64,000 nucleotides of DNA from Gemmiger sp. An87 (GCF_002159185.1 NZ_NFHD01000014.1:1-64000); one strand, 5' to 3'; shown: positions 12,149-21,170, numbered from the stretch's first letter. A program made the numbers and translations. Notes: generated by a model from the letters alone, not told the origin.

Positions 12149-13081
12149 TCAGATGCCAACATCCTCGTCCAGACCAAGGCGGGCCAGCAGCTCTTTGGCG
12201 GCGTTGTAGCCCATCTTCTTCTGACGGTTGTTGATGGCGGCCGTTTCCAGAATTACCGCCAGGTTACGGCCGGGCATTACCGGGATCACCGTTTTGGGAA
12301 TCTGCACGCCCAGAATATCGTAAAAATCAGTTTCCAGGCCGGTGCGGCTGTAGTTCTTGGTCTTATCCCAGGGCTCCAGATCCACCACCAGATCCACCTT
12401 CTCACTCACCTTAACCGAACCGATACCAAAGATACGTGCTACGTTTACAATGCCGATGCCGCGCAGCTCGATGAAGTGGCGGATATTCTCCGGGGCGGTA
12501 CCAACGATGGTGCGGCTGGAAGTGCGGCGCAGTTCCACCGCGTCATCGGCGATCAGACGATGGCCACGCTTTACCAGCTCGACAGCGGTTTCGCTCTTGC
12601 CGACGCCGCTGTCGCCCAGAATCAGGATGCCCTCACCATATACCTCAATGAAAACGCCGTGACGGGTAACACGGGGAGCCAGCTCCACATTCAGCAGGCT
12701 GATCAATGCGCTCATCAGCGTGGAGGTGGATTCTGCGGAGGACAACACCGGGACGGAATACGTCCGGGCAAAATCGATCATTTCCGGCAGGGGTTCCAGG
12801 CTGCGGCTGATGAGCACCGCCGGGGGCGTAAGCTCAAACAGACGCTCCAGATGAGCGCGCCGGGTGGCGGCAGGCAGCTCCTGCAGATAAGACATCTCAA
12901 CCATGCCGAAGATCTGAATACGATTGGCATCGAAGTATTGGTAATAGCCCGCAAGCACAATACCCGGACGGTTAACATCCGCCGTATAGATGGGGATCTC
13001 GTTCAATTCCTTCGGTGCGTAGACCGTTTCAAGATTCAGCTGTTCCGCTACTTTGCTCAGAGGTACGGAAAATGCCGGCAT
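12149..13081 (-). CDS. hprK: HPr kinase/phosphorylase
   Basis: Bifunctional enzyme that phosphorylates HPr of the sugar phosphotransferase system on its regulatory serine and removes the phosphate with Pi; central to carbon catabolite repression in Firmicutes. The 310 residues carry the Walker A motif GDSGVGKSE near residue 155 and the family signature RGIGIVNVARIFG. The ATG at 13081 follows AAGGAAGG and is chosen over a longer open frame reaching 13246. A near-consensus promoter lies at 13125-13153. It heads the run hprK-PHP-glcK-murB-rapZ-whiA-dnaE. Confidence 0.96.
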   Translation of the reverse strand: MPAFSVPLSKVAEQLNLETVYAPKELNEIPIYTADVNRPGIVLAGYYQYFDANRIQIFGMVEMSYLQELPAATRRAHLERLFELTPPAVLISRSLEPLPEMIDFARTYSVPVLSSAESTSTLMSALISLLNVELAPRVTRHGVFIEVYGEGILILGDSGVGKSETAVELVKRGHRLIADDAVELRRTSSRTIVGTAPENIRHFIELRGIGIVNVARIFGIGSVKVSEKVDLVVDLEPWDKTKNYSRTGLETDFYDILGVQIPKTVIPVMPGRNLAVILETAAINNRQKKMGYNAAKELLARLGLDEDVGI

Positions 13082-13124
13082 AAAGAACACCCTTCCTTTT
13101 TGATGAAATTTCAGAGTTGTTTTT

Positions 13125-13153
13125 ATTATACATGATTGCGGAAAGATTATCAA
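13125..13153 (-). promoter_or_regulatory. Sigma-A promoter of hprK operon
   Basis: TTGATA (13148-13153), 17-base spacer, TATAAT (13125-13130) on the minus strand, 44 bases before the hprK start. No catabolite-responsive element was recognised beside it. Confidence 0.8.
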
Positions 13154-13277
13154 TTTGATTTGCAAGAAAAGCCAAAGGTGATGCACAAACTGCAAATGCT
13201 CCGGCAAAGCAGCTTGCCTGCCGGTCCCGCAGATGGCCAGATACAACGATGAATCCGCATTGTGATGAAAGAATGCA

Positions 13278-13321
13278 GAAAAACGCCCGGCGAAGGGAGC
13301 AATCCCATCATCGGGCGTTTT
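13278..13321 (-). terminator. gerABC terminator
   Basis: AAAACGCCCG (280-289 of the 13 kb block) pairs with CGGGCGTTTT (13312-13321); read on the minus strand a T-run follows. It lies 11 bases beyond the gerC stop. Confidence 0.75.
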
Positions 13322-13331
13322 GCCATATCTC

Positions 13332-14369
13332 TTAAAGCAGCTGCAGCGCGCTGGAGAATTGCACGGTGCCGGGGCGGTAAAGAGTTCCGGTCTCGGCCAG
13401 ACTGTTTGTCAGCTGTGTGTTTCGGTTGCAAAAGCGGCTCAGAAAGCAAAACGGGTCAGCCTCCGGGGTGAAGCTTTGCCGGATCACCTTCTCCGCCGTT
13501 TGTTCCAGCTGGGTGTTGAATTGCTTCAAAAGCTCCCGGCGCTGCTCCCGGGAAGCGGGCAGGTGTTCCCCGGTCATCTGTTCCACGTGACCGGAAAACC
13601 GAATCGTTAGCTGCAGGGAGCCTTCCTGCTCCACACAGTCATAAATCAGCTTCGGAGAGCGAATGCTCAAGGTAACCGGGCCGCTTTCCCCTTGTACCTG
13701 AAGCTGCCCGGTACCGGTTTGCCCGCTGAGCAGGGCGGCCAGCTCAATTTCGCTTCCGGTAAATCGGGCTGCCGGAACACCGTTTTGGTACAAAGTGAGT
13801 CCCTCCATCTGCACATCGTTCTCTTCGGACAAATACACCAGCGGCAAAAAAACGCCATTCCGTGCTGCTGCGAGCTGATACAGATAGGTGCGGTATTCCC
13901 CCCGCTCCCCCAGTCTGCGGATCGAGTCCAGCACAGGTCCGGCATTTTCTTCGTTGAACGGCTGTTCATTTGCGGGCCGGTTGATCCCCCATACCGCCAT
14001 GTTTGGCCGCCCGGCGGAATTTTCATAGAGAAAGCGGCAACACTCTGCTATTCCCGTCTGCTGCAGTCCGGGCCCAAGCAGAAGCAGTTCGTTCTGTCCA
14101 TAAAACAGTTCCTCTGCGCGGGCAGATTCCACATCATGAATTGCCTCGGCCAGAGTGCTTCCGCTGCCTTCAATCAAACGAATGGTTTCAGCAACCTCCC
14201 CTGCGTCTGCACTGGGCTGCGGCTCCAGAACCAGCACCTGAGCCAGGTATTCTTTCTGATATTCCAGCAGAAGGGCCTTTACAATCACTTTATCGCCGAG
14301 CCCAGTGGAAGAACACCCGCACAATGCTGCCGTAATCAAAAGAGAGGTGGCCAGTTTTAACAGCTTCAT
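13332..14369 (-). CDS. gerC: Ger(x)C spore germination lipoprotein
   Basis: Third component of a nutrient germinant receptor, an inner-membrane lipoprotein of the spore. The 345 residues start with a short lipoprotein signal peptide whose probable acylated cysteine is Cys19 (LCGC). The remainder matches the Ger(x)C architecture, with a C-terminal domain that includes RREELLKQFN-like helices. Its ATG overlaps the gerB stop (14366-14369). Together with gerA and gerB it forms a complete three-gene receptor operon, direct evidence that the organism can form and germinate spores. Confidence 0.9.
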   Translation of the reverse strand: MKLLKLATSLLITAALCGCSSTGLGDKVIVKALLLEYQKEYLAQVLVLEPQPSADAGEVAETIRLIEGSGSTLAEAIHDVESARAEELFYGQNELLLLGPGLQQTGIAECCRFLYENSAGRPNMAVWGINRPANEQPFNEENAGPVLDSIRRLGERGEYRTYLYQLAAARNGVFLPLVYLSEENDVQMEGLTLYQNGVPAARFTGSEIELAALLSGQTGTGQLQVQGESGPVTLSIRSPKLIYDCVEQEGSLQLTIRFSGHVEQMTGEHLPASREQRRELLKQFNTQLEQTAEKVIRQSFTPEADPFCFLSRFCNRNTQLTNSLAETGTLYRPGTVQFSSALQLL

Positions 14370-15388
14370 CCGTGTTTCCTCCCTACGGTGATTCGAACGA
14401 TGCCCAGCCAGAGCAGCAGTGCAAGGCAGACCATTTGCTGAATCAGGTATGCAGTTTGTTCAGCCTGCCCCCAGGCTGCCAAAAAGACCCCGATCACGCC
14501 AATGACCGCCAGGAAATAGGCACTGTGGCCGCGCAGTATGGGGAACACTTTGCGGATGCTCTGGGTAAACGCCGAAAAATACAGCGTGATTTTTACAAAA
14601 AAGAGCAGCAGCCACACACAGGCATGCAATGCATCCAGCCGGCGAAATACCGAAATACCACCCAGCCGGGCAATGGTGAACAGTGGCTGCTCCTCCTGCT
14701 GGTAGGCAGATCCCAGAGTCATTTCGCCCAACAGGCAGAACAGGGCCTGTGCGGCGAAAAGCCAGACAAACACCACCGCAGGCCGGTGATCAGCTTGTTC
14801 GGAATGCTCCGGCCTCCATAAAATCGCCCACAGGATCAATTCCGGAGCCAGGTAGAATTGACTTGCGAAATCGCCGCCCACCTCGGCACCATTTATCGCT
14901 GCAGGCTGAAGATTGACAAATCGCAGCTGCGGCAGAACCGAAAGCAGAAGCAATCCCATAGAGACGGCAGTAAGTGCGAGCACGGCTACAGCTGTACGTG
15001 CCAGGGCATTCAACCCGGAATAGACTCCGTAGAATACCGCCACAAACAGAAGGACAAGGAAAAGCTCCACCGGCAGGCCGGTGCGCATGGCCTGGCTGTA
15101 AAATCGTTCGCCCTGAATGATTTCCAGAGCGGCAGAAACCAGCATCGCAGCGCTCAACAAGCCGCAGAAGGCTTTATTGTTCAGCGCACGTCCGGCGTCT
15201 TTTCGAAGTAAAGCCAACAGCAATGCAAATACAGCCATCTGCCCGGCCGCACATAAAATCCCGTGCTGCGCAGTTAAAAGCGGTGCTTTGCGGCCAAAGG
15301 GCTGCAGAAATACATCTGCCAGCAAAGCTGCGGCCATAAGCGCAGCCAGCTGGGCAGGCGCAAGGAAGGCTGATTCATTTTGTGCCAT
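14366..15388 (-). CDS. gerB: GerB-type germination receptor permease
   Basis: Polytopic membrane subunit of the germinant receptor, related to amino-acid/polyamine permeases, and in Bacillus the subunit that binds the germinant. From the ATG at 15388 it has 340 residues with about ten hydrophobic segments. The open frame extends upstream to 15637, but that part is antisense-like low-similarity sequence inside gerA, and 15388 gives the standard length. The start overlaps the gerA stop by 14 bases. The ligand cannot be inferred. Confidence 0.87.
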   Translation of the reverse strand: MAQNESAFLAPAQLAALMAAALLADVFLQPFGRKAPLLTAQHGILCAAGQMAVFALLLALLRKDAGRALNNKAFCGLLSAAMLVSAALEIIQGERFYSQAMRTGLPVELFLVLLFVAVFYGVYSGLNALARTAVAVLALTAVSMGLLLLSVLPQLRFVNLQPAAINGAEVGGDFASQFYLAPELILWAILWRPEHSEQADHRPAVVFVWLFAAQALFCLLGEMTLGSAYQQEEQPLFTIARLGGISVFRRLDALHACVWLLLFFVKITLYFSAFTQSIRKVFPILRGHSAYFLAVIGVIGVFLAAWGQAEQTAYLIQQMVCLALLLWLGIVRITVGRKHG

Positions 15389-16844
15389 GCGTATCTCCTC
15401 CCGGCAGATCGTTGACAGAAAAGGGCCGATGGGCCAGCTGTTTCCAATTGGTACGCAGCACACCGTCGCGCACTGCGCCGCTTGTCCAGGGTATGAGGGG
15501 CGCTGTGTAGGGCAGGCCGAAGGAATCCATGCCACAAATGCTGGTGAGCATAATAAACAAAAGCGTGAGAATCCCAAATGGTCCGAACAGGCCTCCGGCG
15601 AACACGAACAGGATACGGAGCACGGTGGCCGGTTCATACAGCGACGGGATCACGAACATGGAAATAGTGGTGAGCGCCGCCGTAATCACAATGGGTGTGC
15701 TCAGGATTCCTGCTTTCACCGCCGCGTCACCCACGATAATCGCGGCCACAAGGCTTACGCTGTGTCCAATGGGCCGGGGCAGGCGCAGGCCTGCTTCCCG
15801 CACAATCTCCAGCAAAACGATGACCAGTACCATTTCCAAAAACAACGGAAGCGGTGTGGCTGCTTCCGCCGCTGCAATTTTATAAAGCAACTGAGGCGGA
15901 AATAACTCGGGCGTATATTCTGCAATGGAAACAAATACTCCAGGCAGCAGTACGGCCAGAAAAAATGCACCATATTTGATCACCCGAATGAAGCTTGCAA
16001 AATAGGCCTTGGTGGAATAGTCATCCAGGCTCTGAAAGTGCTCGCTGAAAAAATACGGAATCACCATGGCAAAGGGGCTGCCGTTTACCAAGATCACAAG
16101 CTTACCTTCGCACAGTTTGGCACAGGCTGTGGCCGGACGTTCGGTATAACCTGCCTGCTGAAAAAAGCTGAATCCGCCCCGTTGCAAAAATGGGGCCAGA
16201 TAGCTGGAATCGAACAAAACCGGAATTTGCACCTGGTTGAGGCGGTCGCGCACCCGGCGCACCAGCTCCGGCGGGGCCAGATCGCGGTCATAGAGCAGGG
16301 CAACCTCGGTGGCAGTACGCTCCCCGCAGATCAGTGTCTCCACCGTGAGAGTCTCGGTTCGGATCAAACGGCGCAGCAGACTGATGTTGATTCGCAAAAG
16401 ATCGCTGAAGCCCTCACGGGAACCGCGGACATTTCCCTCCCCTGAGGGCTCCTGAATCGAGCGAAACTGCATGTTCTGGGTGGAAAGCACCACGCCTTTG
16501 CAGCAGCCTTCAATCAGAATCACGGTGGTGCCTGCGGTCAGTTGAGTGCGCAGCTGATCCATGGTTTCCACATAAGAATTTTCCAACGGCAGATCGGTCT
16601 GCGTTTGCAGGTAGTCAAAAAGCGCTTCTCCGTCTTGGGGATGGAATTCACTTTTGCTCAGCATATCCAGTACCACCACCCACAGCCGCTCGATGGTGGA
16701 AAGGCCTTCAAACATGCATAAGCAGCATGGAATGCCCAGAATCTGCACCGGCTTTGTATACAGGTCGATTGAATTGCCAAATCTTTGTTTCAGCAGCTGA
16801 ATGTTTTGCTGCAGCTGCGGCAATAACGATTCTTCTGGTTGCAT
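15375..16844 (-). CDS. gerA: GerA-type germination receptor subunit
   Basis: First subunit of the germinant receptor. The 489 residues show a large hydrophilic N-terminal half (about 1-250) with the family segments LIEGCCKGVVL and ILVNGSPFA, followed by five or so membrane segments (about 290-460) including the conserved proline-rich GVFVSIAEYTPELFP. Three possible starts lie close together (GTG 16853, ATG 16850, ATG 16844); GGAGG is eight bases before 16844, so that one is chosen. It is the promoter-proximal gene of gerABC and is divergent from the DUF421 gene. Confidence 0.92.
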   Translation of the reverse strand: MQPEESLLPQLQQNIQLLKQRFGNSIDLYTKPVQILGIPCCLCMFEGLSTIERLWVVVLDMLSKSEFHPQDGEALFDYLQTQTDLPLENSYVETMDQLRTQLTAGTTVILIEGCCKGVVLSTQNMQFRSIQEPSGEGNVRGSREGFSDLLRINISLLRRLIRTETLTVETLICGERTATEVALLYDRDLAPPELVRRVRDRLNQVQIPVLFDSSYLAPFLQRGGFSFFQQAGYTERPATACAKLCEGKLVILVNGSPFAMVIPYFFSEHFQSLDDYSTKAYFASFIRVIKYGAFFLAVLLPGVFVSIAEYTPELFPPQLLYKIAAAEAATPLPLFLEMVLVIVLLEIVREAGLRLPRPIGHSVSLVAAIIVGDAAVKAGILSTPIVITAALTTISMFVIPSLYEPATVLRILFVFAGGLFGPFGILTLLFIMLTSICGMDSFGLPYTAPLIPWTSGAVRDGVLRTNWKQLAHRPFSVNDLPGGDTHGTK

Positions 16845-16863
16845 CGGCATCACCTCCGGCCAT

Positions 16864-16891
16864 TAGTATGCCCGGAAAACCGGCGCGTCAA
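16864..16891 (-). promoter_or_regulatory. Candidate gerABC promoter
   Basis: CATACTA at 16864-16870 fits the CATnnTA -10 element of forespore sigma-G; TTGACG at 16886-16891 lies upstream. The same bases could be read as a weak sigma-A promoter (TTGACG, 17 bases, TACTAA). Family knowledge (ger operons use sigma-G) favours the former, but the -35 match is poor. Confidence 0.4.
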
Positions 16892-16928
16892 ACCTGTAAA
16901 TGACTTTTGAGAGAAAGGCGGACCGAAT

Positions 16929-17603
16929 ATGTTGATCCTTATGCTGCGCACATTGCTGGTCTATCTGCTCATTCTGCTGGCCATGCGGCTGATGGGAAAA
17001 CGTCAGTTGGGCGAACTGCAGCCCGCCGAACTTGTTTCTACAATTCTGATTTCCAACCTTGCTTCTATCTCCATTGAATCACCGGAACTGCCGCTCACTG
17101 CAAGCCTTGTGCCGGTATTTCTGATCGCGGCACTGGAGCTGCTGCTGTCCGGACTGTGCTTCTGCTGGCCTGGGGCGGCAAGACTGTTGTTTGGCTCCCC
17201 TGTTACCGTGATTCGCAACGGAAAAATCTGCCGAGATACCCTTCGGACATTGCGGTTTGGAACCGGGGATTTATTGGAGGCGCTGCGCGGCAAAGAAGTG
17301 TTTGATCCGGCTCAGGTGAGATGGGCTGTGGTGGAAACGAATGGCAGCATCAGTCTCTGCACGATGGACGAAGAGGAACCGTTTATTCCGGTCATTGCAG
17401 ACGGACAGCTGCTGAAAGATGCATTGCGGCTATGTGAAAAGGATTGCCAATGGCTTTCGCAGGCTCTGAGAAAGGAAGGCTGCTCCCAGGCACAGGTCAT
17501 GCTGCTTCTGGCGCGCGCAGACGGTAAATATCGATTGATCAAAAAAGAAAACAGCCCCTCGCCGCAAAAGCGGAACAAGGGGCTGTGGGAAGGACATTTA
17601 TGA
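16929..17603 (+). CDS. DUF421 (YetF-like) membrane protein
   Basis: A 224-residue protein with three N-terminal membrane helices (about residues 4-22, 33-50, 57-80) and a cytoplasmic C-terminal DUF421 domain containing MGKRQLGEL, VIRNGKI and VETNGSISL. In Bacillus, YetF-type proteins have been linked to spore membranes and stress, but no enzymatic role is established. It overlaps the DUF4363 gene as ATGA and is divergent from gerA. A second DUF421 gene is at 42044-42757. The last 15 codons overlap a terminator-like hairpin that works on the opposite strand. Confidence 0.88.
   Translation: MLILMLRTLLVYLLILLAMRLMGKRQLGELQPAELVSTILISNLASISIESPELPLTASLVPVFLIAALELLLSGLCFCWPGAARLLFGSPVTVIRNGKICRDTLRTLRFGTGDLLEALRGKEVFDPAQVRWAVVETNGSISLCTMDEEEPFIPVIADGQLLKDALRLCEKDCQWLSQALRKEGCSQAQVMLLLARADGKYRLIKKENSPSPQKRNKGLWEGHL
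17541..17586 (-). terminator. Antisense intrinsic terminator inside the DUF421 coding region
   Basis: Arms ACAGCCCCT (17551-17559) and AGGGGCTGT (17578-17586) with an inner CCGC/GCGG stem; on the minus strand it is followed by TTTTCTTTTTT. On the plus strand there is no T-run. The only minus-strand gene that could use it is nrdR, whose stop is about 360 bases away. Confidence 0.65.
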
Positions 17604-17968
17604 GGCGGGTACGCGTAGCCGCAGTAATTCTGGCGGCGTTGATTCTGCTCACACTGACCGGCCGGCGCCTGGTGTCCGATTCGCTGAATGCGCTTGAAGC
17701 CGGACTGACCCAGGTGGAAAGTCTGTGTACCAGTGGGGCATATCAGGCCGCCAAACAGCAGATCAGCAATATGACACAAGCCTACCAGAAAAAGCAGGCT
17801 GTTTTGGCACTGTTTATTCGCCGGGACAAGCTCAATGAACTGGAAACCGCGTTGTACGGTCTGAATGCCTATGTGCATCCGGACTACCGGCAGGACCTCT
17901 TCTGCGAAACCGGAAAGCTGAAGGCACAGCTGAACGGCATGCGCCGGTTATTCTTCGGTCTGCTCTGA
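17600..17968 (+). CDS. DUF4363 protein
   Basis: A 122-residue protein with an N-terminal membrane segment (about residues 6-22) and an extracytoplasmic helical domain, resembling DUF4363, which often accompanies DUF421 genes in Clostridia. Function unknown. The ATG at 17600 overlaps the upstream stop (ATGA), with GGAAGGA as ribosome site. Its 3' end overlaps the 3' end of the convergent nrdR by 21 bases. Confidence 0.8.
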   Translation: MRRVRVAAVILAALILLTLTGRRLVSDSLNALEAGLTQVESLCTSGAYQAAKQQISNMTQAYQKKQAVLALFIRRDKLNELETALYGLNAYVHPDYRQDLFCETGKLKAQLNGMRRLFFGLL

Positions 17969-18421
17969 GCGCTTGCTGAGCATCTCTTTCAGCTCATTCA
18001 TAAAGGTGTTTAGGTCGGAGAACTGACGGTAAACCGACGCAAAACGCACATAGGCGACCTCATCGATTTTTTTCAGCTCTTCCATTGCCAGCTCGCCGAT
18101 GTGGATGGAAGTGACCTCACGTTCATAGCTGTTCAGAAGGGACTGCTCGATGTTATCCACCGCGCGTTCCAGCATTTCATAGCTGACCGGGCGCTTTTCG
18201 CAGGCACGCAGCATACCGCCCAGAAGCTTTTGGCGGTCGAACACCTGGCGGGAACGGTCTTTTTTAATGACCATCAAAGGTACGGTTTCCACGATCTCAT
18301 AGGTGGTAAACCGCTTGCCGCAGCGCAGGCATTCCCGGCGGCGGCGAATCTTTTCACCGTCCTCCGTGGGGCGGGAATCAATCACCTTGGATTCCAGTTC
18401 GCCGCAGTAAGGGCACTTCAT
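17948..18421 (-). CDS. nrdR: Transcriptional repressor NrdR
   Basis: Represses ribonucleotide reductase genes in response to ATP/dATP. The 157 residues have an N-terminal zinc ribbon (CPYC at 3-6, CLRC at 31-34), followed by an ATP-cone domain (about 49-139). Length and sequence are standard for the family. It is transcribed from its own promoter (18487-18516). It converges on the DUF4363 gene with a 21-base overlap of coding ends, and there is no terminator directly after it; the first suitable one is at 17541-17586. Confidence 0.97.
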   Translation of the reverse strand: MKCPYCGELESKVIDSRPTEDGEKIRRRRECLRCGKRFTTYEIVETVPLMVIKKDRSRQVFDRQKLLGGMLRACEKRPVSYEMLERAVDNIEQSLLNSYEREVTSIHIGELAMEELKKIDEVAYVRFASVYRQFSDLNTFMNELKEMLSKRSEQTEE

Positions 18422-18486
18422 ATGGGGTCCTCCTTTGATGACGGCCGGGCTGCATTCGTTCCCGTGCCGCAGTTTAAGATTCCGTT

Positions 18487-18516
18487 ATTATAACACAGAT
18501 GCGCCTGCTGTTGCAA
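18487..18516 (-). promoter_or_regulatory. Sigma-A promoter of nrdR
   Basis: TTGCAA (18511-18516), 18-base spacer, TATAAT (18487-18492), 66 bases before nrdR and just after the aminotransferase stop. Confidence 0.65.
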
Positions 18517-18525
18517 TCCGGTTTT

Positions 18526-19797
18526 TCAAGCCTGCAGCAGCTTTTCCAGGCAGGCCAGACGAACGCTGACGCAGAGCAGCTGACTCGCCTGCTCCAGCTC
18601 AGCCACCGTGGGATACGAGGGGGCGATGCGCAGGTGGTGGTCCTGCGGGTCGTTGCCGTAGGGATAGGCGGAGCCTGCCGGGGTAAGCACTACACCGGCC
18701 TCCTTGCACAGCTGAACCACACGCTTGGCACAGCCGTCCATCACATACAGGCTGATAAAATATCCGCCCTTGGGATCGGTCCAGCGGGCAATGGAGCCAC
18801 AGGGAGACAGCTGCTGAGCAAACGCCTTTTTGATGAGCTCAAATTTAGGCTCCAGGATTGCCCGGTGCTTTTTCATGTGTTCCAGTACACCCGCCTTATT
18901 CTTCAAAAAGCTTACATGGCGCATCTGGTTCATCTTGTCAAAGCTGATGGCCATGGGAGCCATCTGGGCAAGAATATGCCGGATGTTGGCTTCGCTGGCA
19001 GCCAGCGCTGCAACGCCCGCACCCGGGAAAGTCACCTTGCTGGTGGAGCATACCAGCAGGGGCCGGTCCTGGGTGCCGTACTTTTTGCACTCGGCCAGAA
19101 TACCGGGAACCGAGCACAGTTCATCGGTGAGGTGATGTACACAGTAGGCGTCGTCCCAGATGATCTTGAAATCCGGCGCGCCGGTTTTCATGCTGGCCAG
19201 GCGACGTACGGTCTCGGCGCTGTAGATATAGCCGTCCGGGTTGGAGTACAGAGGCACGCACCAGATGCCTTTTACACTGGGATCGGCAGCAAGCTGCTCC
19301 ACCAGGTTCATGTCGGGGCCATCCTCATGCATCGGCACAGGGATCATCTCGAAGCCGAAATACTCGGTGATAGCAAAATGCCGGTCGTAGCCGGGCACCG
19401 GGCACAAAAATTTCAGCTTTTCTTCCGTGCGCCAAGGATGGTCGCTGTCTGCAAAGCCGACCCGCCAGCCCATGTCAATCATATAGTACATCAGCGTGAG
19501 CGAGGAATTGCCGCCCACGATGACCTCGTTCTCCTCCACGCCCAGCAGTTCAGCAAAAAAGCGGCGGGCCTGGGGCATGCCTGCCAGCAGGCCGTAGTTA
19601 CGGGAATCCTCACCGTTTTCTCCGATGTATTGATTCTGGCTGAGCAGCCCGTTGGACAGCTCCAGCTGTTCGGTGCAGGGCTTGCCGCGGGACATATCCA
19701 GCTTCAGTCCCTTTGCCTGGTAGTCCCGATACTGTGCCAGGACTGCCTGGTATTCCTCCTGCAGTTCCTGTTTGGTCATGCTCTGGTATTCTTTCAT
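18526..19797 (-). CDS. Aspartate aminotransferase, AspT (class Ic) type
   Basis: PLP-dependent fold-type I aminotransferase of 423 residues. The N-terminal LDMSRGKPCTEQLELS and the PLP-lysine motif CSTSKVTFPGAG match the subgroup often misnamed MocR aminotransferase (PF12897), whose studied members are aspartate aminotransferases; that activity is the best guess. It probably links oxaloacetate/2-oxoglutarate to aspartate/glutamate. No DNA-binding domain is present. GAGGAG precedes the ATG and a good promoter lies at 19890-19918. It appears to be monocistronic. Confidence 0.88.
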   Translation of the reverse strand: MKEYQSMTKQELQEEYQAVLAQYRDYQAKGLKLDMSRGKPCTEQLELSNGLLSQNQYIGENGEDSRNYGLLAGMPQARRFFAELLGVEENEVIVGGNSSLTLMYYMIDMGWRVGFADSDHPWRTEEKLKFLCPVPGYDRHFAITEYFGFEMIPVPMHEDGPDMNLVEQLAADPSVKGIWCVPLYSNPDGYIYSAETVRRLASMKTGAPDFKIIWDDAYCVHHLTDELCSVPGILAECKKYGTQDRPLLVCSTSKVTFPGAGVAALAASEANIRHILAQMAPMAISFDKMNQMRHVSFLKNKAGVLEHMKKHRAILEPKFELIKKAFAQQLSPCGSIARWTDPKGGYFISLYVMDGCAKRVVQLCKEAGVVLTPAGSAYPYGNDPQDHHLRIAPSYPTVAELEQASQLLCVSVRLACLEKLLQA

Positions 19798-19889
19798 TGC
19801 AAACGCTCCTCTTTTGCAGCTTCCCAGCGGCGCACCCGGCGCAATTCTGCACCCGGCACGGGGTGGAACGACTCCTGATTTTCGAACTT

Positions 19890-19918
19890 ATTATAGTATA
19901 AATCCGGGCTGCGCACAA
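19890..19918 (-). promoter_or_regulatory. Sigma-A promoter of aspartate aminotransferase gene
   Basis: TTGTGC (19913-19918), 17-base spacer, TATAAT (19890-19895) on the minus strand. Confidence 0.65.
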
Positions 19919-19991
19919 CCCGAAACAGGGAGTTTTATCCGGGAAAACGCCGCTGAGCGATAAGACACACTTATTTTTACAGAGAGATACA

Positions 19992-20025
19992 AATGCCGGG
20001 GTAAACTCTTCCTTGCCCCGGCATT
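19992..20025 (-). terminator. Terminator of AI-2E permease gene
   Basis: AATGCCGGGG (19992-20001) pairs with CCCCGGCATT (20016-20025); it abuts the stop codon at 20027. The T-run on the minus strand is short. Confidence 0.6.
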
Positions 20026-20026
20026 A

Positions 20027-21095
20027 TTATGAATGAATATTTGATTTTTCCCGTTCGGCAGTTGCTTCCTTCAGCAGCGCATAGGCGGCCGATGCCGCCG
20101 GGACGCCCAGCAGCATACCGATGGGACCGCCCAGGTTCCCGCCGATGGTCACTGCCGCTAGAACCCATATGGCGGGCAGATTGATTTTAGAGCCAACCAC
20201 CTTGGGATAGATCATATTTCCCTCGATTTGCTGCAAAATCAGCAGAAACACCACAAACACAAACGCTTTGAACGGGTTAACGGTCAATATCATAATGGCC
20301 CCCACGATTGTGCCGATGAAAGCGCCCACAATTGGAATGAGAGCAGTAACACCGACCAGCGCCCCGATCATCGGCGCGTAGGGAATGCGTAGAATCAGCA
20401 TTCCGATCATGCACAGCGTTCCCAGAATGATGGCTTCTGTGGCCTGACCGGCAATGAACAGACGGAAGGTTCTGCTGCAAACAGAGGCCACATGGATCAG
20501 AGAGTCGCCGAACTTTCTCGGCAGCCATGCATGCAGCACCCTACTTGCCTGGCGTTTCAAGCGCTCTTTCCCCGAAAGAATGTAAATTGCAAAAATCAGG
20601 CCGATCGAAAACGAGATTACGCCTCCGGCCAGCGAACCTGCTGCACCCACTACCTGATTTACCAGAGCGCCGCTCCGGGCCTTGACCCATTCCTCCATCT
20701 GAGTTTTCAGTCCGAGCCAATCAATATCGATTCGTTCAAGATATTGCCCGGCAGTGGTATTGGCCAGCGCGGAATCAGTTTCCATCTGAGCCAGCTGCTC
20801 CAGTCCACCGCCGGTGATCTGAACAATAAGTTTTACCGCTTTTACTACCTCAGGCACAACCAGCACGGTTACACCGAGGAAAATGCCAAACACCAGAATG
20901 AGTGCCAGGCAGATTGCCAGCGGTCTGGACTTATTCCGCAGCCGCGGTTTCGTACGCAGATAGCGCTCAAAAAAAGCTCATTGGCACATTAAAAATCAGA
21001 GCGAGAATCACACTGATCAACAGCGGCTTCACCAGATCAAGCAGCTGCAGAACAACTGATACAATACTGCTTATATGGCGGAAACCAAAAGTCAT
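20027..21095 (-). pseudogene. AI-2E family permease, frameshifted and 5'-truncated
   Basis: Most of an AI-2E family (PF01594) membrane protein is present: helices, a coiled extracytoplasmic segment, IFAIYILSGKERLKR and the C-terminal NMIYPKVVGSKINLPAIW. Family members export small molecules or act as Na+/H+ antiporters; the signal-export role is not general. The frame is broken: from an ATG at 21095 the N-terminal part (ending VPMSFF) runs into TGA in a run of seven T (plus-strand A at 20969-20975); removing one T restores FERYLRTKPRLRN and the rest. The first membrane helix of the family is also missing, and an upstream ATG at 21116 with a good ribosome site is cut off by a TGA directly before 21095. 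A 288-residue frame from 20893 remains open. A sequencing error in the homopolymer is possible. Confidence 0.75.
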
Positions 21096-21120
21096 TCAAT
21101 ACACCGCGGAACACATAAGT

Positions 21121-21155
21121 AAAGCTCCCTGCCGGAAAGAACGACAGGGAGCTTT
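21121..21155. terminator. Hairpin between tRNA-Leu and AI-2E gene
   Basis: AAAGCTCCCTG (21121-21131) pairs with CAGGGAGCTTT (21145-21155). It may be a second terminator behind the tRNA. On the minus strand its 3' arm contains AGGGAG, the likely ribosome site of the original AI-2E start at 21116. Confidence 0.55.
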
Positions 21156-21170
21156 TGATTGTTTTGATAC

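Noticed and set aside
15389-15637. N-terminal extension of gerB
   Set aside because: It lies inside gerA in another frame, is rich in Cys/Pro without family similarity, and the ATG at 15388 gives the normal length.
20969-20975. Programmed ribosomal frameshift in the AI-2E gene
   Set aside because: The run of seven T would need a +1 shift, there is no stimulatory element seen, and the 5' end is also damaged; decay or indel error is more likely.
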